Source: an uncultured Burkholderiales bacterium (GTDB lineage: Bacteria; Pseudomonadota; Gammaproteobacteria; Burkholderiales; Burkholderiaceae_C). From it: 64,000 nucleotides of DNA. Within the stretch, counting starts at the first letter, position 1. The number at the start of each line of letters is the position of its first letter. The notes under the pieces are model-generated. The model was not told where the DNA came from, made no database searches, and saw only the letters and a list, made by a program, of their open reading frames with translations. Location of the stretch: positions 1 to 64,000 of the forward strand of contig CAJAYT010000078.1 of NCBI GenBank assembly GCA_903949285.1. The letters run 5' to 3'. Shown piece after piece: positions 35,537 to 45,834 of the stretch. The position numbers and the translations under genes are program-made.

Positions 35537-36691
35537 ATGAGTGTCATTACAACCATCGAAGACTTACGTGTCCTAGCCCAAAAACGTGTTCCCCGAATGT
35601 TCTACGATTACGCTGACTCTGGGAGTTGGACTGAGAGCACTTACAAAGCAAATGAAACTGATTTTCAGAAAATAAAGTTCAGGCAACGAGTGGCTGTTAA
35701 TTTGCAGGGGCGCAGCACACACAGTCAAATGATTGGACAAGATGTTGCGATGCCGGTGGCAATCGCACCCACTGGACTTACAGGTATGCAACACGCCGAT
35801 GGTGAGATCTTGGCTGCGCGCGCGGCCAAAGAGTTTGGCGTCCCCTTTACTTTGTCCACCATGAGTATTTGCTCGATTGAGGCGGTGTCTGCTGGAACCC
35901 AGGGACATCCCTTTTGGTTTCAACTGTATGTGATGAAGGACAGGGCATTTATTGAGAGTTTGATTGACAGGGCAAAAGCCGCAAAATGCTCTGCATTAGT
36001 GCTAACGCTTGATCTGCAAATTTTGGGTCAACGCCACAAAGACCTCAAAAACGGACTATCCGCACCGCCCAAATTGACGATCCCAAATATCATCAATATG
36101 ATGACTAAGCCGCGATGGTGTCTTGGAATGTTGGGCACCCAAAACCGTGAGTTTGGAAATATCGTAGGTCACGTCAAAGGTGTTGACGATATGGGTTCAC
36201 TCTCAAGTTGGACAGCTAAACAGTTTGATCCTGCCTTGAATTGGAATGATGTGGAGTGGGTAAAGAAGAAATGGGGCGGCAAGTTGATACTAAAAGGCAT
36301 CCAAGATATTGAGGATGCAAGGCTTGCCGTGAATAGTGGTGCAGACGCGCTTATTGTCTCCAACCACGGGGGCAGACAACTAGACGGTGCTGAGTCCAGT
36401 ATAGAGTCACTCCCCAGAATTGTTAACGCTGTTGGCTCACAAATTGAGGTCCACATGGACGGCGGTATTCGAAGTGGGCAAGACGTTTTGAAAGCCGTTG
36501 CATTGGGTGCAAAAGGCACCTACATCGGTCGCTCATTCCTTTACGGACTAGGCGCTATGGGACAAAAAGGCGTTTCAAAAGCATTAGAGTTGATTCACAA
36601 TGAACTTGATTTGACGATGGCCTTTTGCGGTAAGACAAAGATTGATCAGGTCAATAGTTCTATATTGTTACCCGGAACTTTCCCTCAATAA
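35537..36691 (+). CDS. FMN-dependent alpha-hydroxy-acid dehydrogenase (LldD-like)
   Basis: 384 aa. The N-terminal PRMFYDYADSGSW, APTGLTG and the signature SNHGGRQLD with active-site His277 define the family of L-lactate dehydrogenases, glycolate oxidases and mandelate dehydrogenases. Its length fits LldD. Substrate is most likely L-lactate, but related 2-hydroxy acids cannot be excluded. An AGGGA Shine-Dalgarno precedes the ATG. No lactate permease or regulator is next to it. Confidence 0.9.
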   Translation: MSVITTIEDLRVLAQKRVPRMFYDYADSGSWTESTYKANETDFQKIKFRQRVAVNLQGRSTHSQMIGQDVAMPVAIAPTGLTGMQHADGEILAARAAKEFGVPFTLSTMSICSIEAVSAGTQGHPFWFQLYVMKDRAFIESLIDRAKAAKCSALVLTLDLQILGQRHKDLKNGLSAPPKLTIPNIINMMTKPRWCLGMLGTQNREFGNIVGHVKGVDDMGSLSSWTAKQFDPALNWNDVEWVKKKWGGKLILKGIQDIEDARLAVNSGADALIVSNHGGRQLDGAESSIESLPRIVNAVGSQIEVHMDGGIRSGQDVLKAVALGAKGTYIGRSFLYGLGAMGQKGVSKALELIHNELDLTMAFCGKTKIDQVNSSILLPGTFPQ

Positions 36692-36722
36692 CTTTCCTCA
36701 ACCTTAAGGTTCCTAATTAGGC

Positions 36723-38072
36723 TTGCTGTTAGATGCTCCTTCAGTGACGCAACCGATACCCGAAAAGCCAGGATCAATCCGACGTATCGCTCATCTAGAT
36801 ATGGATGCGTTTTACGCATCCGTTGAGTTACTTCGCTACCCACAACTCAAAGGTTTACCGGTTGTGATTGGAGGGGCTAGGCGGCGCGAGGATATGTATC
36901 AAGAGCGGTTGATGGCTCTAGATCCTACCCGAGACTGGAGAAATACGCCTCCATCAGATATCCCTCTAGAGATATTCCCAAGGCTCTCGACTTATGTGGG
37001 AAGAGGGGTTATTACTACAGCGACTTATGCAGCGCGTCAATTCGGAATCGGCTCTGCAATGGGACTCATGAAGGCCAGTCAGCTCTGTCCTGATGCGGTC
37101 CTCTTACCTGTTGACTTTGATGAATACCGCAAATACTCCAGACTTTTTAAAGAAGTGATTATGGAGATTGCCCCTGTGATGGAGGATAGAGGTGTTGATG
37201 AGGTGTATATCGATTTCACAGAAACTGCGGGAGGGCAAAGACAGGGCGGACGTGTGCTGGCTCGACTCATACAAAAGTGTATTTTTGATGCTACCCAGCT
37301 CACGTGCTCAATTGGTGTAGCGCCCAATAAGTTACTTGCAAAAATGGCCAGTGAAATCAATAAACCAAATGGCATATGTATCTTGTATGAAAAAGATATT
37401 CAAACCCAAATATGGCCACTTCCTTGTCGAAAAATCAACGGCATAGGACCCAAAACCGATGAGCGTTTAAAGGCTCTTGGCATAAATTTGATTGGTGAGC
37501 TTGCCAATTATGACCCCCAACTGTTGATCGCATATTTTGGGCAAAACTACGGAAGATGGTTAAACCGCGCAGCGCACGGCCTAGATGACGCTCAGGTGGT
37601 TACGTACAGTGAACCCGTCAGCCTAAGTAGGGAGACGACCTTTGAGCGGGATTTAAGCGCTAGGCATGACAAAGAGAGGTTGGGGGAGGTGTTTACCAAA
37701 TTGTGCGTACAAGTTGCAAGTGATTTGCAACGAAAAGGGTATTTAGGTAAAACGGTTGGTATTAAACTGAAATACGATAACTTTAAGACCGTAACGCGTG
37801 ATCAAACGTTAGATATGGCTATAGGCGATGCAAAATTAATTCGCCAGTACGCGGGACAATTACTCAAGCGAGTCGACTTAAACAAGCGCATTCGACTCTT
37901 GGGGGTCAGAATGGGATCACTGGTTCGAGTAGATAGCTCCAACGGTCAAGTTCGATCAGATGGATCAGAGGGTTCGAACGGTTTGCTCCAAGGCGTTAAG
38001 TCCAGTGCAATCGAGAAAATTGAAAGCCACAACCAATCAAACCAGGGCGGAATGAATCAGGAGCTGTTTTAG
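36723..38072 (+). CDS. dinB: DNA polymerase IV
   Basis: 449 aa Y-family polymerase. HLDMDAFYASVEL holds the first catalytic Asp pair and DRGVDEVYIDFTE the second; the helix-hairpin-helix KINGIGPKTDERL and the little-finger domain follow. An insertion of about 30 residues between VIGG and YVGRGVITTATYA is longer than in E. coli. The C-terminal end QELF resembles a beta-clamp-binding motif. The first possible start is TTG at 36723; GTG at 36744 is an alternative. It does translesion synthesis. It converges on queF with 11 bp between stops. Confidence 0.93.
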   Translation: MLLDAPSVTQPIPEKPGSIRRIAHLDMDAFYASVELLRYPQLKGLPVVIGGARRREDMYQERLMALDPTRDWRNTPPSDIPLEIFPRLSTYVGRGVITTATYAARQFGIGSAMGLMKASQLCPDAVLLPVDFDEYRKYSRLFKEVIMEIAPVMEDRGVDEVYIDFTETAGGQRQGGRVLARLIQKCIFDATQLTCSIGVAPNKLLAKMASEINKPNGICILYEKDIQTQIWPLPCRKINGIGPKTDERLKALGINLIGELANYDPQLLIAYFGQNYGRWLNRAAHGLDDAQVVTYSEPVSLSRETTFERDLSARHDKERLGEVFTKLCVQVASDLQRKGYLGKTVGIKLKYDNFKTVTRDQTLDMAIGDAKLIRQYAGQLLKRVDLNKRIRLLGVRMGSLVRVDSSNGQVRSDGSEGSNGLLQGVKSSAIEKIESHNQSNQGGMNQELF

Positions 38073-38083
38073 TGGACTGAGGG

Positions 38084-38989
38084 TTATTGTCTAGCAGTGC
38101 GGTGGTGCTTGGGCAAAGGTCCAGGCTTGCTGGTTCTAAAGGGACTGATATCCACACCGCCCCTTCTTGTATAGCAAGCAAAGACACTGAGTTCAACGGG
38201 TTTGCACCGAGTCCAGATGTCGTTGTAGATTCGCTCCACACAGTGCTCATGAAATTCGTTGTGATCCCTAAAGCTCACCAAGTACCTGAGTAAGTCTGGT
38301 TGATCAATTTGTGGCCCGTAGTAGCTAATTTGAACGCTCCCCCAGTCGGGCTGGCCTGTGACTAAACAGTTGCTCTTGAGGAGGTCGCTTTTAAGGGTCT
38401 CTTTAACGGGTTGCTCGTTAAAGGCGGCGTGCAAGAGATCGGGCGTTGGGTGATAGATGCTGCACTCCAAATCCATTCTGTCTAAACTGAGACCTTCTAG
38501 TTCATGGGGATGATGCAGATGAAATTCACTGGGAGAGTGGATCTGGACGCTGACCTGCGCTTTGGCAGAAGTACCACTCCATATAGCCTTGGTTAAATCT
38601 GTCTCCAAACATTGTTTTACCTGTTCTTTACTCTCAAAACAGGAGGAATTAAAACTATTCAAGTAAAGCTTGAACGACTTACTCTCTACGATGTGAGTTG
38701 ATTCGCAGGGAATGATAAAACGTGCAATAGCCACCTCAGGCTTTCCACGGGAGTTTAGCCAACTAAGCTCGTACGCAGTCCAAAGATCAGCCCCCATAAA
38801 GATGGGATTGCCCTTGATACCTATTTCGAGTCTCTTTGACGCGCGCTCGATTGGGAAAAGTAATGAGGGCGTATAAGTGTTGACGTAGCTCGAAGCTTTA
38901 CCAAGCTCACCCAGCTCCCCAAGAATTTTGGCCAATGGTTTTTGGTCAGGTTTAGGAGGTTGTTTCGGAGAAGGAGTTTCAGCAGACAT
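38084..38989 (-). CDS. queF: NADPH-dependent 7-cyano-7-deazaguanine reductase
   Basis: 301 aa, the long bicistronic-like (YqcD/E. coli) type of QueF. The signature E102-SKSFK, the nucleophile Cys208 with Asp215 downstream (NCLVTGQPD) and the [11 protein letters not shown] segment are present. It reduces preQ0 to preQ1 in queuosine synthesis. No other que genes are in the window. No Shine-Dalgarno is visible; the ATG gives the family length. Confidence 0.95.
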   Translation of the reverse strand: MSAETPSPKQPPKPDQKPLAKILGELGELGKASSYVNTYTPSLLFPIERASKRLEIGIKGNPIFMGADLWTAYELSWLNSRGKPEVAIARFIIPCESTHIVESKSFKLYLNSFNSSCFESKEQVKQCLETDLTKAIWSGTSAKAQVSVQIHSPSEFHLHHPHELEGLSLDRMDLECSIYHPTPDLLHAAFNEQPVKETLKSDLLKSNCLVTGQPDWGSVQISYYGPQIDQPDLLRYLVSFRDHNEFHEHCVERIYNDIWTRCKPVELSVFACYTRRGGVDISPFRTSKPGPLPKHHRTARQ

Positions 38990-39076
38990 GGAGGTGAGAA
39001 TGAAAAAAAGAGAGTGAATCGAAACAAAAGATAAGAGCTTTTTTGTTCTTTGTAAATTTAAAAAGACTCAAGCATT

Positions 39077-39856
39077 TTAAAGGTCATACTTTCTGAATAC
39101 CATTTTTTCAGGCGTTGATATAGAGGACTCGAATCGGTATCCCTCAAGATTGAATTTTTGCAGTGCTGCTGGCGTTGTAACTCGGTGCTGAATGGCGTAT
39201 CTTGCCATCAAGCCTCTGGCTCGTTTGGCAAGAAAGCTAATCACTTTAAATTTTCCGGATTTCTCTTGCTCAAACACACACTCAATCACTTTTGCATGGA
39301 GTGTTTTTAGATCAACTGATTTGAAATACTCTTGGGATGCGAGGTTGATCACCAAAGGATTTTTCTCCTCCTCTAAACATGCATTTAAATAATTCGAGAC
39401 CGAGGAGCCCCAGAATTTATACAAATTTGCGCCCGCTGGGTTTGCAAGCTTGGTTCCCATCTCTAAGCGGTAGGGTTGCATTTTGTCCAAGGGTCTTAAA
39501 ACGCCGTAAAGCCCACTAAGGATTGCAATGTGCTCTTGGGCCCAGGATAACTCATTCGCACTCAGCGAGGATGCATCAAGGCCTTCGTAAACATCACCGT
39601 TAAATGCCAGCACCGCAGGACGAGAATTCTTCAATGTGAAGCTGCTTGTCCATTCTTGAAAGCGCTTGTGATTGAGCTCAGCAAGTGACTCACTGATGCT
39701 CATTAATTCAGCGAGTTCCTTTTGGGAACGTTTCCTTAAAATGTCAATCAGCGCAGCCGATTGCTTTTTGAACGAAGGCTCGGTAGGTTTTGGGGTAGCC
39801 TTGGGCAGGGCGCTCTCGTAATCAAGAGTTTTTGCCGGCGAGAGTAGGAAAATCAT
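39077..39856 (-). CDS. yaaA: Peroxide stress protein YaaA
   Basis: 259 aa. MIFLLSPAKTLDYES at the start, FNGDVYEGL and ILSGLYGVLRPLD are the YaaA (DUF328) hallmarks. In E. coli YaaA lowers intracellular free iron under hydrogen peroxide stress and is under OxyR control. No OxyR site is recognised here. It is a single gene downstream of a long AT-rich stretch. Confidence 0.95.
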   Translation of the reverse strand: MIFLLSPAKTLDYESALPKATPKPTEPSFKKQSAALIDILRKRSQKELAELMSISESLAELNHKRFQEWTSSFTLKNSRPAVLAFNGDVYEGLDASSLSANELSWAQEHIAILSGLYGVLRPLDKMQPYRLEMGTKLANPAGANLYKFWGSSVSNYLNACLEEEKNPLVINLASQEYFKSVDLKTLHAKVIECVFEQEKSGKFKVISFLAKRARGLMARYAIQHRVTTPAALQKFNLEGYRFESSISTPEKMVFRKYDL

Positions 39857-39915
39857 GAAATTACGTTTGAAGCTAACGATTTAGTTTATATCTATTTTAG
39901 ATTAGCTATCAAACT

Positions 39916-40125
39916 TTAGCTTGAATCCTTCATTAAAAACTTAATGAACGTATATTTGGTTGTTATTGGAGCTTTGTACAGGGTGTGGCTGCTCCTTACT
40001 AATACTTGGATAGATTTGTGAGTTGTATTGAATTGATTGCCCACTGATGCATTATTCACTGAACTCACAAAGGCGTATAGAAATGCAAAAAGTACAAAAT
40101 GAACGCTAGTGTTTTTTTTGTTCAT
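39916..40125 (-). CDS. Doubtful small secreted protein
   Basis: 69 aa. The N-terminus resembles a signal peptide (MNKKNTSVHFVLFAFLYAFV), but the rest has no recognisable pattern and the start lacks a convincing ribosome site. It lies in AT-rich DNA where such frames arise by chance. Listed as possible only. Confidence 0.2.
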   Translation of the reverse strand: MNKKNTSVHFVLFAFLYAFVSSVNNASVGNQFNTTHKSIQVLVRSSHTLYKAPITTKYTFIKFLMKDSS

Positions 40126-40475
40126 GCTCTTTATAAGACGTAACTGATTAACACCGCTGGAGGCAAGTTATTTTTGTATGCGCGAAATTCTTCAAATATT
40201 TAATCTAGATCAATCAATATTACAAAATCATAATCGTAGTACCTAAATACTACTAAACTAGATGTGACATCTGTATCGTCAGGTTGAGCCTATTAAGTTA
40301 AATTTTGAACCTTTTTGACTTCACTTTGGTCAACAGGGTTACAGGGTTTTTTTCATTGAAATAAAGACTTTCCATGCGATTGGGGTTTTCGTGAATTGGG
40401 TTTGTGTGTATTTTTTTGAAAGTGGCCAACCTTTATAGTGCGGTTATTACCCATCAAGCATAAAAGGCATTAAAA
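40126..40475. other. AT-rich stretch before the VOC gene
   Basis: 350 bp with no credible gene. It presumably holds the promoter of the VOC gene; TATAGT at 40434-40439 is a possible -10 box, but no well-spaced -35 accompanies it. No repeat or strong hairpin is visible. Confidence 0.35.
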
Positions 40476-41114
40476 ATGTACAAGGTGGATACACATGAGT
40501 TTAAGCAGGAGCAGCAGGTTTTACCCCCAGCGGTACCCGTGCTGCAACTTCATCATTACGCCTACAGGTCAAGGGACGCGGAGGAGACCAGGCATTTTTA
40601 TGAAGATATTTTGGGCCTACCTTTGTATCACATCATTCAAAGTGATTATGTGCCCAGTACAGGCGAGTACTGTCCCTACACTCATTTCTTTTTTAGGTTG
40701 CAAGATGGCTCCTTTATTGCCTTCTTCGACTTAGGTGATGATCAGGCCGCTGAGCCTTCACCCAACACCCCTATTTGGGTCAACCATATTGCTTTTCGTG
40801 TGAACTCAGAACAGGATTTGGAGAATACAAAGAAAAGACTAATAGCTCACAATGTTGATGTACTCGGTGTTACGGATCACCAAATTTTCAAAAGCATTTG
40901 TTTCTTTGACCCCAACGGGATAAGGCTTGAGTTGACGGCCCAAACTGCAGATGAAGGACAAATGTTTCAGGAAAGTAAAACTGCACATGCAAGGCTCAAG
41001 AAATGGAGCGATCGCAAAATGGAATGGCGTCTTAGAAGGCTTGCAGGTGAGACTACAAAATCGCTGCTTCCTGAGGAAAACGACAGGCCCGAGTACGGCG
41101 TGCGTAAGCCCTAA
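40476..41114 (+). CDS. VOC family (glyoxalase-like) protein
   Basis: 212 aa. Vicinal-oxygen-chelate fold: LHHYAYR (H26 or H27), a middle WVNHIAFRV (H104) and IRLELT (E152) give a plausible 2-His-1-Glu metal site, and FYEDILGLPL is the usual first helix. Family members include extradiol dioxygenases, glyoxalases and resistance proteins. The C-terminal 50 residues are an extra basic segment. The natural substrate is unknown. AAGG precedes the ATG at a suitable distance. Confidence 0.82.
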   Translation: MYKVDTHEFKQEQQVLPPAVPVLQLHHYAYRSRDAEETRHFYEDILGLPLYHIIQSDYVPSTGEYCPYTHFFFRLQDGSFIAFFDLGDDQAAEPSPNTPIWVNHIAFRVNSEQDLENTKKRLIAHNVDVLGVTDHQIFKSICFFDPNGIRLELTAQTADEGQMFQESKTAHARLKKWSDRKMEWRLRRLAGETTKSLLPEENDRPEYGVRKP

Positions 41115-41173
41115 ATGAGAAAAGCGGCTGATAGCCGCTCCTCTCAACTCTTACCTTGCAAAACACATGAGTT

Positions 41174-41542
41174 TCAGTTGACTTGCTGCCAAGGGACGTT
41201 GCACGTTTGCACGTTAGGGTAGTAGTTCTGAGACGTTGCGCAGTAATAACCGTGTGGCTGAACTGGCTGAGCAGTCACAGCAACTTGGGGTTGTACGTAA
41301 ATAGGCTGGGGTGCCATGACGACTGGGTTGGAGTAGTAAACGGGGGCGCTTGCGTAACTAGCGCCGACTACAGCCCCACCAATCAAGGCGCCCGCAACGA
41401 AGGGAGCAAAGCCGTAACCGTAGCCCCCGTGGAATCCCCCGCCGTGGCCACCGTAATACCCGCCCCGAAAGCCGTGCGCAAAGCTATCGCTGGCTGTCAA
41501 AAGACTCAAAGCTGTCATAGTGAGGATAAGAAATTTTTTCAT
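41174..41542 (-). CDS. Glycine/tyrosine-rich secreted protein
   Basis: 122 aa. Signal peptide 1-22 (ends SFA), then a Gly/His/Tyr-rich stretch (23-44), a Gly/Ala hydrophobic zipper (about 48-66) and a Pro/Val/Gln-rich part; the end GYYCATSQNYYPNVQTC has two cysteines and is a pattern seen in small surface proteins of betaproteobacteria. AAGGGC lies about 9 nt before the ATG. Probably in the outer membrane or cell surface; role unknown. A four-copy 11-bp repeat lies upstream. Confidence 0.75.
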   Translation of the reverse strand: MKKFLILTMTALSLLTASDSFAHGFRGGYYGGHGGGFHGGYGYGFAPFVAGALIGGAVVGASYASAPVYYSNPVVMAPQPIYVQPQVAVTAQPVQPHGYYCATSQNYYPNVQTCNVPWQQVN

Positions 41543-42017
41543 GATGTAAGCCCTTTTAAGATGGAGGGTGGTTGAGTGTTCAACGCGCTAGACAATGAGA
41601 CGGTTGACAGTTGCCTGAGGGGTACATAAGGGGCACATAAGGGGTATAAAAGGGGCGCCTAAGAGGTTCTGAGCAAAGGGGGCAATAGTCTGAATTCTCA
41701 GGTAAATTGTCCTTTGCCACCAAATAGAGGCTTAATTTCATAGATTTCAAGTACTTGGCTCATGATAAGGCGCAAGCCCGTTAAAATTCAACCTTTGTGT
41801 TTGAAGTTTTTCAAAGAATGTAAGTCTACTGTAAACCTTATTCATGAAATTCGCAATCCCCCTTTGCGAATCCATCATTGGTAATTTTTAGACTCTTCTT
41901 GTAAGCGCGATCAGAGCCGGTACACCACCCGCTTTATCCGCCTGAAGCCCAAAACCAGCAAACCCCCACCGCATTTCCCTATTTACAACTTACCTTTTTT
42001 CTCCAAAGTAGTTACGT
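41543..42017. other. Intergenic region between the Gly-rich gene and valS
   Basis: 475 bp between divergent genes. Besides the 11-bp tandem repeat (listed separately) I see no gene, tRNA or T-box-like leader. Two promoters, one for each side, are expected but not clearly recognisable. Confidence 0.4.
41619..41662. repeat. Four-copy 11-bp tandem repeat
   Basis: GGGGTACATAA (41619), GGGGCACATAA (41630), GGGGTATAAAA (41641) and GGGGCGCCTAA (41652) are contiguous 11-bp units. GGGG is invariant and the unit is about one helical turn, so the G-tracts face the same side of DNA. It lies 77-120 bp before the start of the Gly-rich secreted protein gene and could be a regulator-binding array. Confidence 0.75.
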
Positions 42018-44966
42018 ATGAGTCAAACCGCCCCCGAGTCCAAACCTCTTGATCAGCCCGGACTTAATAGTCTTCCCAAATCTTTCGAGCCAACTGCTAT
42101 TGAGGCGCACTGGGGTCCTGAATGGGAGCGCAGGGGTTACTCCGTTGCAGGGGTAAAAGGCACGGGTAAAGCAAACACGCAGGCCCCCTCATTTTCTATC
42201 CAGTTACCGCCCCCTAACGTGACTGGTACTTTGCACATGGGGCACGCATTCAATCAAACCATCATGGATACCCTGACCAGGTATCACAGAATGAGTGGAT
42301 TTAACACGGCGTGGATTCCTGGTACCGATCATGCGGGTATAGCTACACAAATTGTGGTGGAGCGTCAATTACAAGAGCAAGGCATTAGCCGTCATGAAAT
42401 GGGGCCAACCCCTGAGCTTGCACGTCAAAATTTTACGAAAAAGGTCTGGGAGTGGAAGGAGCAAAGTGGTAACACCATCACCTCTCAAATGAGGCGTATG
42501 GGAGACAGCGTGGACTGGAGTAGAGAGTATTTCACGATGGATCCCAAGCTGTCCGAGGTGGTAGTTGATACATTTGTAACCCTGTACAAACAAAAATTAA
42601 TTTACCGCGGCAAGCGACTCGTCAACTGGGACCCAGTGCTCAGCACAGCAGTCAGTGATTTAGAGGTTGAGAGCCGTGAGTCCCAGGGTAGTATGTACTA
42701 CATAAACTACCCCTTTGCCGATGGGCCTAAGACGATTGAAGGTACGCTACAAAGCGGACTCACTATTGCCACTACCCGACCAGAAACGCTCTTGGGTGAT
42801 TCCGCCCTTGCAGTGCACCCCGAAGATTCAAGGTATCTGCATCTGATAGGAACCCAGGTTGAATTGCCACTTTGCAATAGACGTATTCCCATCATTGCGG
42901 ACTCATTTGTAGACCCCTCCTTTGGGTCAGGCGTGGTGAAAATTACGGGTGCGCATGACTTTAACGACTATGCCTGCGCACAAAGACACCAATTGGAGCT
43001 CTTAACGATATTTACGTTAGACGCCAAAATCAACGAAAACGGACCCACTCCTTACCGCGGGTTAGACCGCTTTGAAGCGCGTAAAGTGATTCTCAAAGAT
43101 CTCAAAGAAAAGGACTTGCTGGTTGACATTAAGCCTCATAAACTGATGCTCCCCATATGCGCCAGAACGGGTCAGGTTGTGGAACCCATGCTGACCGATC
43201 AGTGGTTTATTGCGATGAATAAGGTTGGTGAAGGAGATGCAACCGGCAAGAGCATAGCTGCTAAAGCAGTTCACGCGGTTGAGTCGGGGGATGTGCAGTT
43301 TGTCCCCGAGAACTGGGTGAACACCTACAACCAGTGGATGAATAATATTCAGGACTGGTGTATCAGTCGCCAACTGTGGTGGGGCCATCAAATTCCGGCT
43401 TGGTACGATGAACAGGGTAACGTGTATGTCGCCAAAACACAGGCCGAGGCCGAGGCCCAGGCACCGGGCAAAACTCTACGTAGAGATCCTGATGTGCTTG
43501 ATACTTGGTACTCCTCCGCGCTAGTGCCTTTCTCTACCCTTGGATGGCCCAAAAGTGGGGAAGACTTAGATTTATATCTGCCAAGTTCAGTTTTGGTGAC
43601 GGGCTATGACATTATTTTCTTTTGGGTCGCTCGCATGATCATGATGACGACTCATTTCACGGGACACGTTCCGTTTAAGAAAGTCTATATCCATGGACTT
43701 GTGCTAGATGCGAGTGGCAAGAAAATGAGCAAGTCCGAGGGAAATGTTTTAGATCCTGTTGATTTGATTGACGGGATAGAACTTGGTCCGCTCCTTGATA
43801 AGCGCGTTGTTGGACTTCGTAGGCCCGAGACAGCGGGGCAGGTTAAAAAGGAAACTGAGAAAGAATTCCCTAACGGCATACCCAGTTACGGCGCGGATGC
43901 TCTTAGGTTTACTTTTGCATCCATGGCGACCCTTGGACGCAGTATCAACTTTGACAGCAAGAGGTGTGAGGGGTATAGAAATTTCTGCAACAAACTGTGG
44001 AATGCAACGCGTTTTGTATTGATGAACTGCGAAGGGCAAGATTGTGGCTTGATGGAACACACGAAAGAGCAGTGCAGTGTTGGCGGCGTAGCACACGGCT
44101 ACATGTCTTTTAGTCAACCTGATCGCTGGATCGTGTCTCACCTTCAACGCCTGGAGGCCCAGGTTGAGCAAGGTTTTAAAGACTTTCGATTAGACATTGT
44201 TGCCAATTCAATTTATGAATTTATTTGGAATGAATTTTGTGATTGGTATTTAGAAATCGCAAAAGTTCAAATCATGGGCGGCGAGATAGCTGTGCAGCGT
44301 GCAACCAGGCGCACTTTAATACGCACTCTTGAGACTTTGCTGAGGCTTGCGCATCCGATTATTCCATTTATTACAGAGGAGTTATGGCAAAAGGTGGCGC
44401 CCGTGGCTGGGCGTACCCATAACTTGGAAGCTGCTTCCTTATCAGTCTCAATTTCAGATTACCCCGTGAGCCAACCTGAGCGGATTGATACAGTAGCTGA
44501 GCAGTACGTCCAGGATCTAAAGGCATTGGTTGATGCGTGTCGCAATCTAAGAGGTGAGATGGGTGTCTCACCCGCTACAAAATTGCCCCTGCTTGTACTG
44601 GGCGCGAATGAGCAAGTGCAAAAGATGGTGCCCGCACTAAAAACACTTGCCAAGTTGAGTGAGATCAAACTCTTTCAGGACGAGGCTCAGTGGAGCAAGA
44701 GCAGCGAGTCCTCACCTGTTGCCGTGGTGGGTGCGGTGAGGATGTGTTTACACATCCAAGTCGACGCAGTCGCTGAGCGAGCAAGGTTAGGAAAAGAAAT
44801 ACTGAGAATTCAAACAGAGTTGGCTAAAGGAAATACAAAACTAGCCAATGAAGCCTTTGTTGCGAAGGCACCGCCTGCTGTGATTGAGCAAGAGAGAAAG
44901 AGAATGGCTGAGTTTGAGCAAACGCTCGCTAAATTGGAAGTTCAATTGGCTAAGCTTCCCAAGTGA
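42018..44966 (+). CDS. valS: Valyl-tRNA synthetase
   Basis: 982 aa class Ia synthetase. HIGH motif as LHMGH (H73), the CP1 editing domain, WGHQIPAWY, the KMSKS motif (569-573), the anticodon-binding domain and a C-terminal coiled coil (about 915-980) as expected for ValRS. It charges tRNA-Val and edits threonine. A glycine/lysine linker with GVKGTGKAN near 45-53 is mildly unusual. No Shine-Dalgarno is evident. It converges on tusA. Confidence 0.97.
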   Translation: MSQTAPESKPLDQPGLNSLPKSFEPTAIEAHWGPEWERRGYSVAGVKGTGKANTQAPSFSIQLPPPNVTGTLHMGHAFNQTIMDTLTRYHRMSGFNTAWIPGTDHAGIATQIVVERQLQEQGISRHEMGPTPELARQNFTKKVWEWKEQSGNTITSQMRRMGDSVDWSREYFTMDPKLSEVVVDTFVTLYKQKLIYRGKRLVNWDPVLSTAVSDLEVESRESQGSMYYINYPFADGPKTIEGTLQSGLTIATTRPETLLGDSALAVHPEDSRYLHLIGTQVELPLCNRRIPIIADSFVDPSFGSGVVKITGAHDFNDYACAQRHQLELLTIFTLDAKINENGPTPYRGLDRFEARKVILKDLKEKDLLVDIKPHKLMLPICARTGQVVEPMLTDQWFIAMNKVGEGDATGKSIAAKAVHAVESGDVQFVPENWVNTYNQWMNNIQDWCISRQLWWGHQIPAWYDEQGNVYVAKTQAEAEAQAPGKTLRRDPDVLDTWYSSALVPFSTLGWPKSGEDLDLYLPSSVLVTGYDIIFFWVARMIMMTTHFTGHVPFKKVYIHGLVLDASGKKMSKSEGNVLDPVDLIDGIELGPLLDKRVVGLRRPETAGQVKKETEKEFPNGIPSYGADALRFTFASMATLGRSINFDSKRCEGYRNFCNKLWNATRFVLMNCEGQDCGLMEHTKEQCSVGGVAHGYMSFSQPDRWIVSHLQRLEAQVEQGFKDFRLDIVANSIYEFIWNEFCDWYLEIAKVQIMGGEIAVQRATRRTLIRTLETLLRLAHPIIPFITEELWQKVAPVAGRTHNLEAASLSVSISDYPVSQPERIDTVAEQYVQDLKALVDACRNLRGEMGVSPATKLPLLVLGANEQVQKMVPALKTLAKLSEIKLFQDEAQWSKSSESSPVAVVGAVRMCLHIQVDAVAERARLGKEILRIQTELAKGNTKLANEAFVAKAPPAVIEQERKRMAEFEQTLAKLEVQLAKLPK

Positions 44967-45010
44967 AGTTTAGAGTTAAAGAATGATAATAAGTCAATAG
45001 GCTAGATGCC

Positions 45011-45238
45011 TTAGCGTCTTCTTAAGATGTGGATGAAATCTTCATCTTTGGTTTCTTGCTCCAAGAGCTCGTTGCCTGTTTGTTTACAAAAGGCAGCGAA
45101 GTCTCTAAGCGAACCGGTATCGGTGGATACAACACGTAGTGTTTGACCCGGGCTCATCGTAGAAAGAGCTTTTTTAGTTTTTAATATGGGTAGCGGGCAG
45201 TTTAAGCCGCGTGTGTCAAGCTCTACATCAATATTCAT
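45011..45238 (-). CDS. tusA: TusA family sulfurtransferase
   Basis: 75 aa from the ATG at 45236-45238 (a TTG four codons earlier is possible). The CPxP motif with active Cys14 (RGLNCPLPILKTKKAL) is intact. TusA-like proteins relay persulfide sulfur for tRNA thiolation or cofactor synthesis. It follows the Nudix gene by 26 bp in the same direction, downstream of cysM; a link to sulfur metabolism is suggestive. Confidence 0.9.
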   Translation of the reverse strand: MNIDVELDTRGLNCPLPILKTKKALSTMSPGQTLRVVSTDTGSLRDFAAFCKQTGNELLEQETKDEDFIHILRRR

Positions 45239-45264
45239 TTCTAAATCCAATCAAAGTGTTCTGT

Positions 45265-45834
45265 TTAACTGGCACTCAACGCAGAATTCTCAGCGTTGAT
45301 CCGCTCAATCTCCTCCCAATCCATAAAGCGTGGAGTAATGGACTTGGTCTTTAACCAATCGGCTAATCCGTAGCCTGTGCCGGCGGGCCAACAAATTAAA
45401 TCTTTAAATTCAAACAACCTGTAATCCAGTAATTCTGGAGACAGATTAATTTCCCCCTCGTCCTTAGTGAGTGCGTGATAGACGATCAATACTTGGTTGC
45501 GCCGCTGAAAGTCATAAACACCGATCAACTGAAGGCTTGTGACATCCAAGTTCGTCTCTTCTTTCACCTCTCGTTGAATTCCCTCTTGAGGGGACTCACC
45601 GGCTTCCATAAATCCTGTGATTAGTGCAAATCGGTTAGGCCCCCAAGCAGCGTTCCTGGCCAGCACAATTTTCCCCTTGTGCTCTACGATAGCAGCAAGC
45701 ACGGGTGTAGGGTTGTTCCAATGGGTCCAGGTGCAGTTTGTACATGCTGAGCGAGTTGTAGGGCCTGAGTCCTCTTGGCGAATGACTGCGCTCAAGGGAT
45801 GCGCGCACATAGGGCAGTACTTGTATTCACTCAT
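45265..45834 (-). CDS. Zinc-ribbon Nudix hydrolase
   Basis: 189 aa. An N-terminal zinc ribbon (C7, C10, C31, C34) precedes a Nudix domain with the box GFMEAGESPQEGIQREVKEE. This layout resembles NADH pyrophosphatase NudC-like enzymes but is shorter; the substrate is uncertain. Its start overlaps the cysM stop by 4 bp. Confidence 0.9.
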   Translation of the reverse strand: MSEYKYCPMCAHPLSAVIRQEDSGPTTRSACTNCTWTHWNNPTPVLAAIVEHKGKIVLARNAAWGPNRFALITGFMEAGESPQEGIQREVKEETNLDVTSLQLIGVYDFQRRNQVLIVYHALTKDEGEINLSPELLDYRLFEFKDLICWPAGTGYGLADWLKTKSITPRFMDWEEIERINAENSALSAS

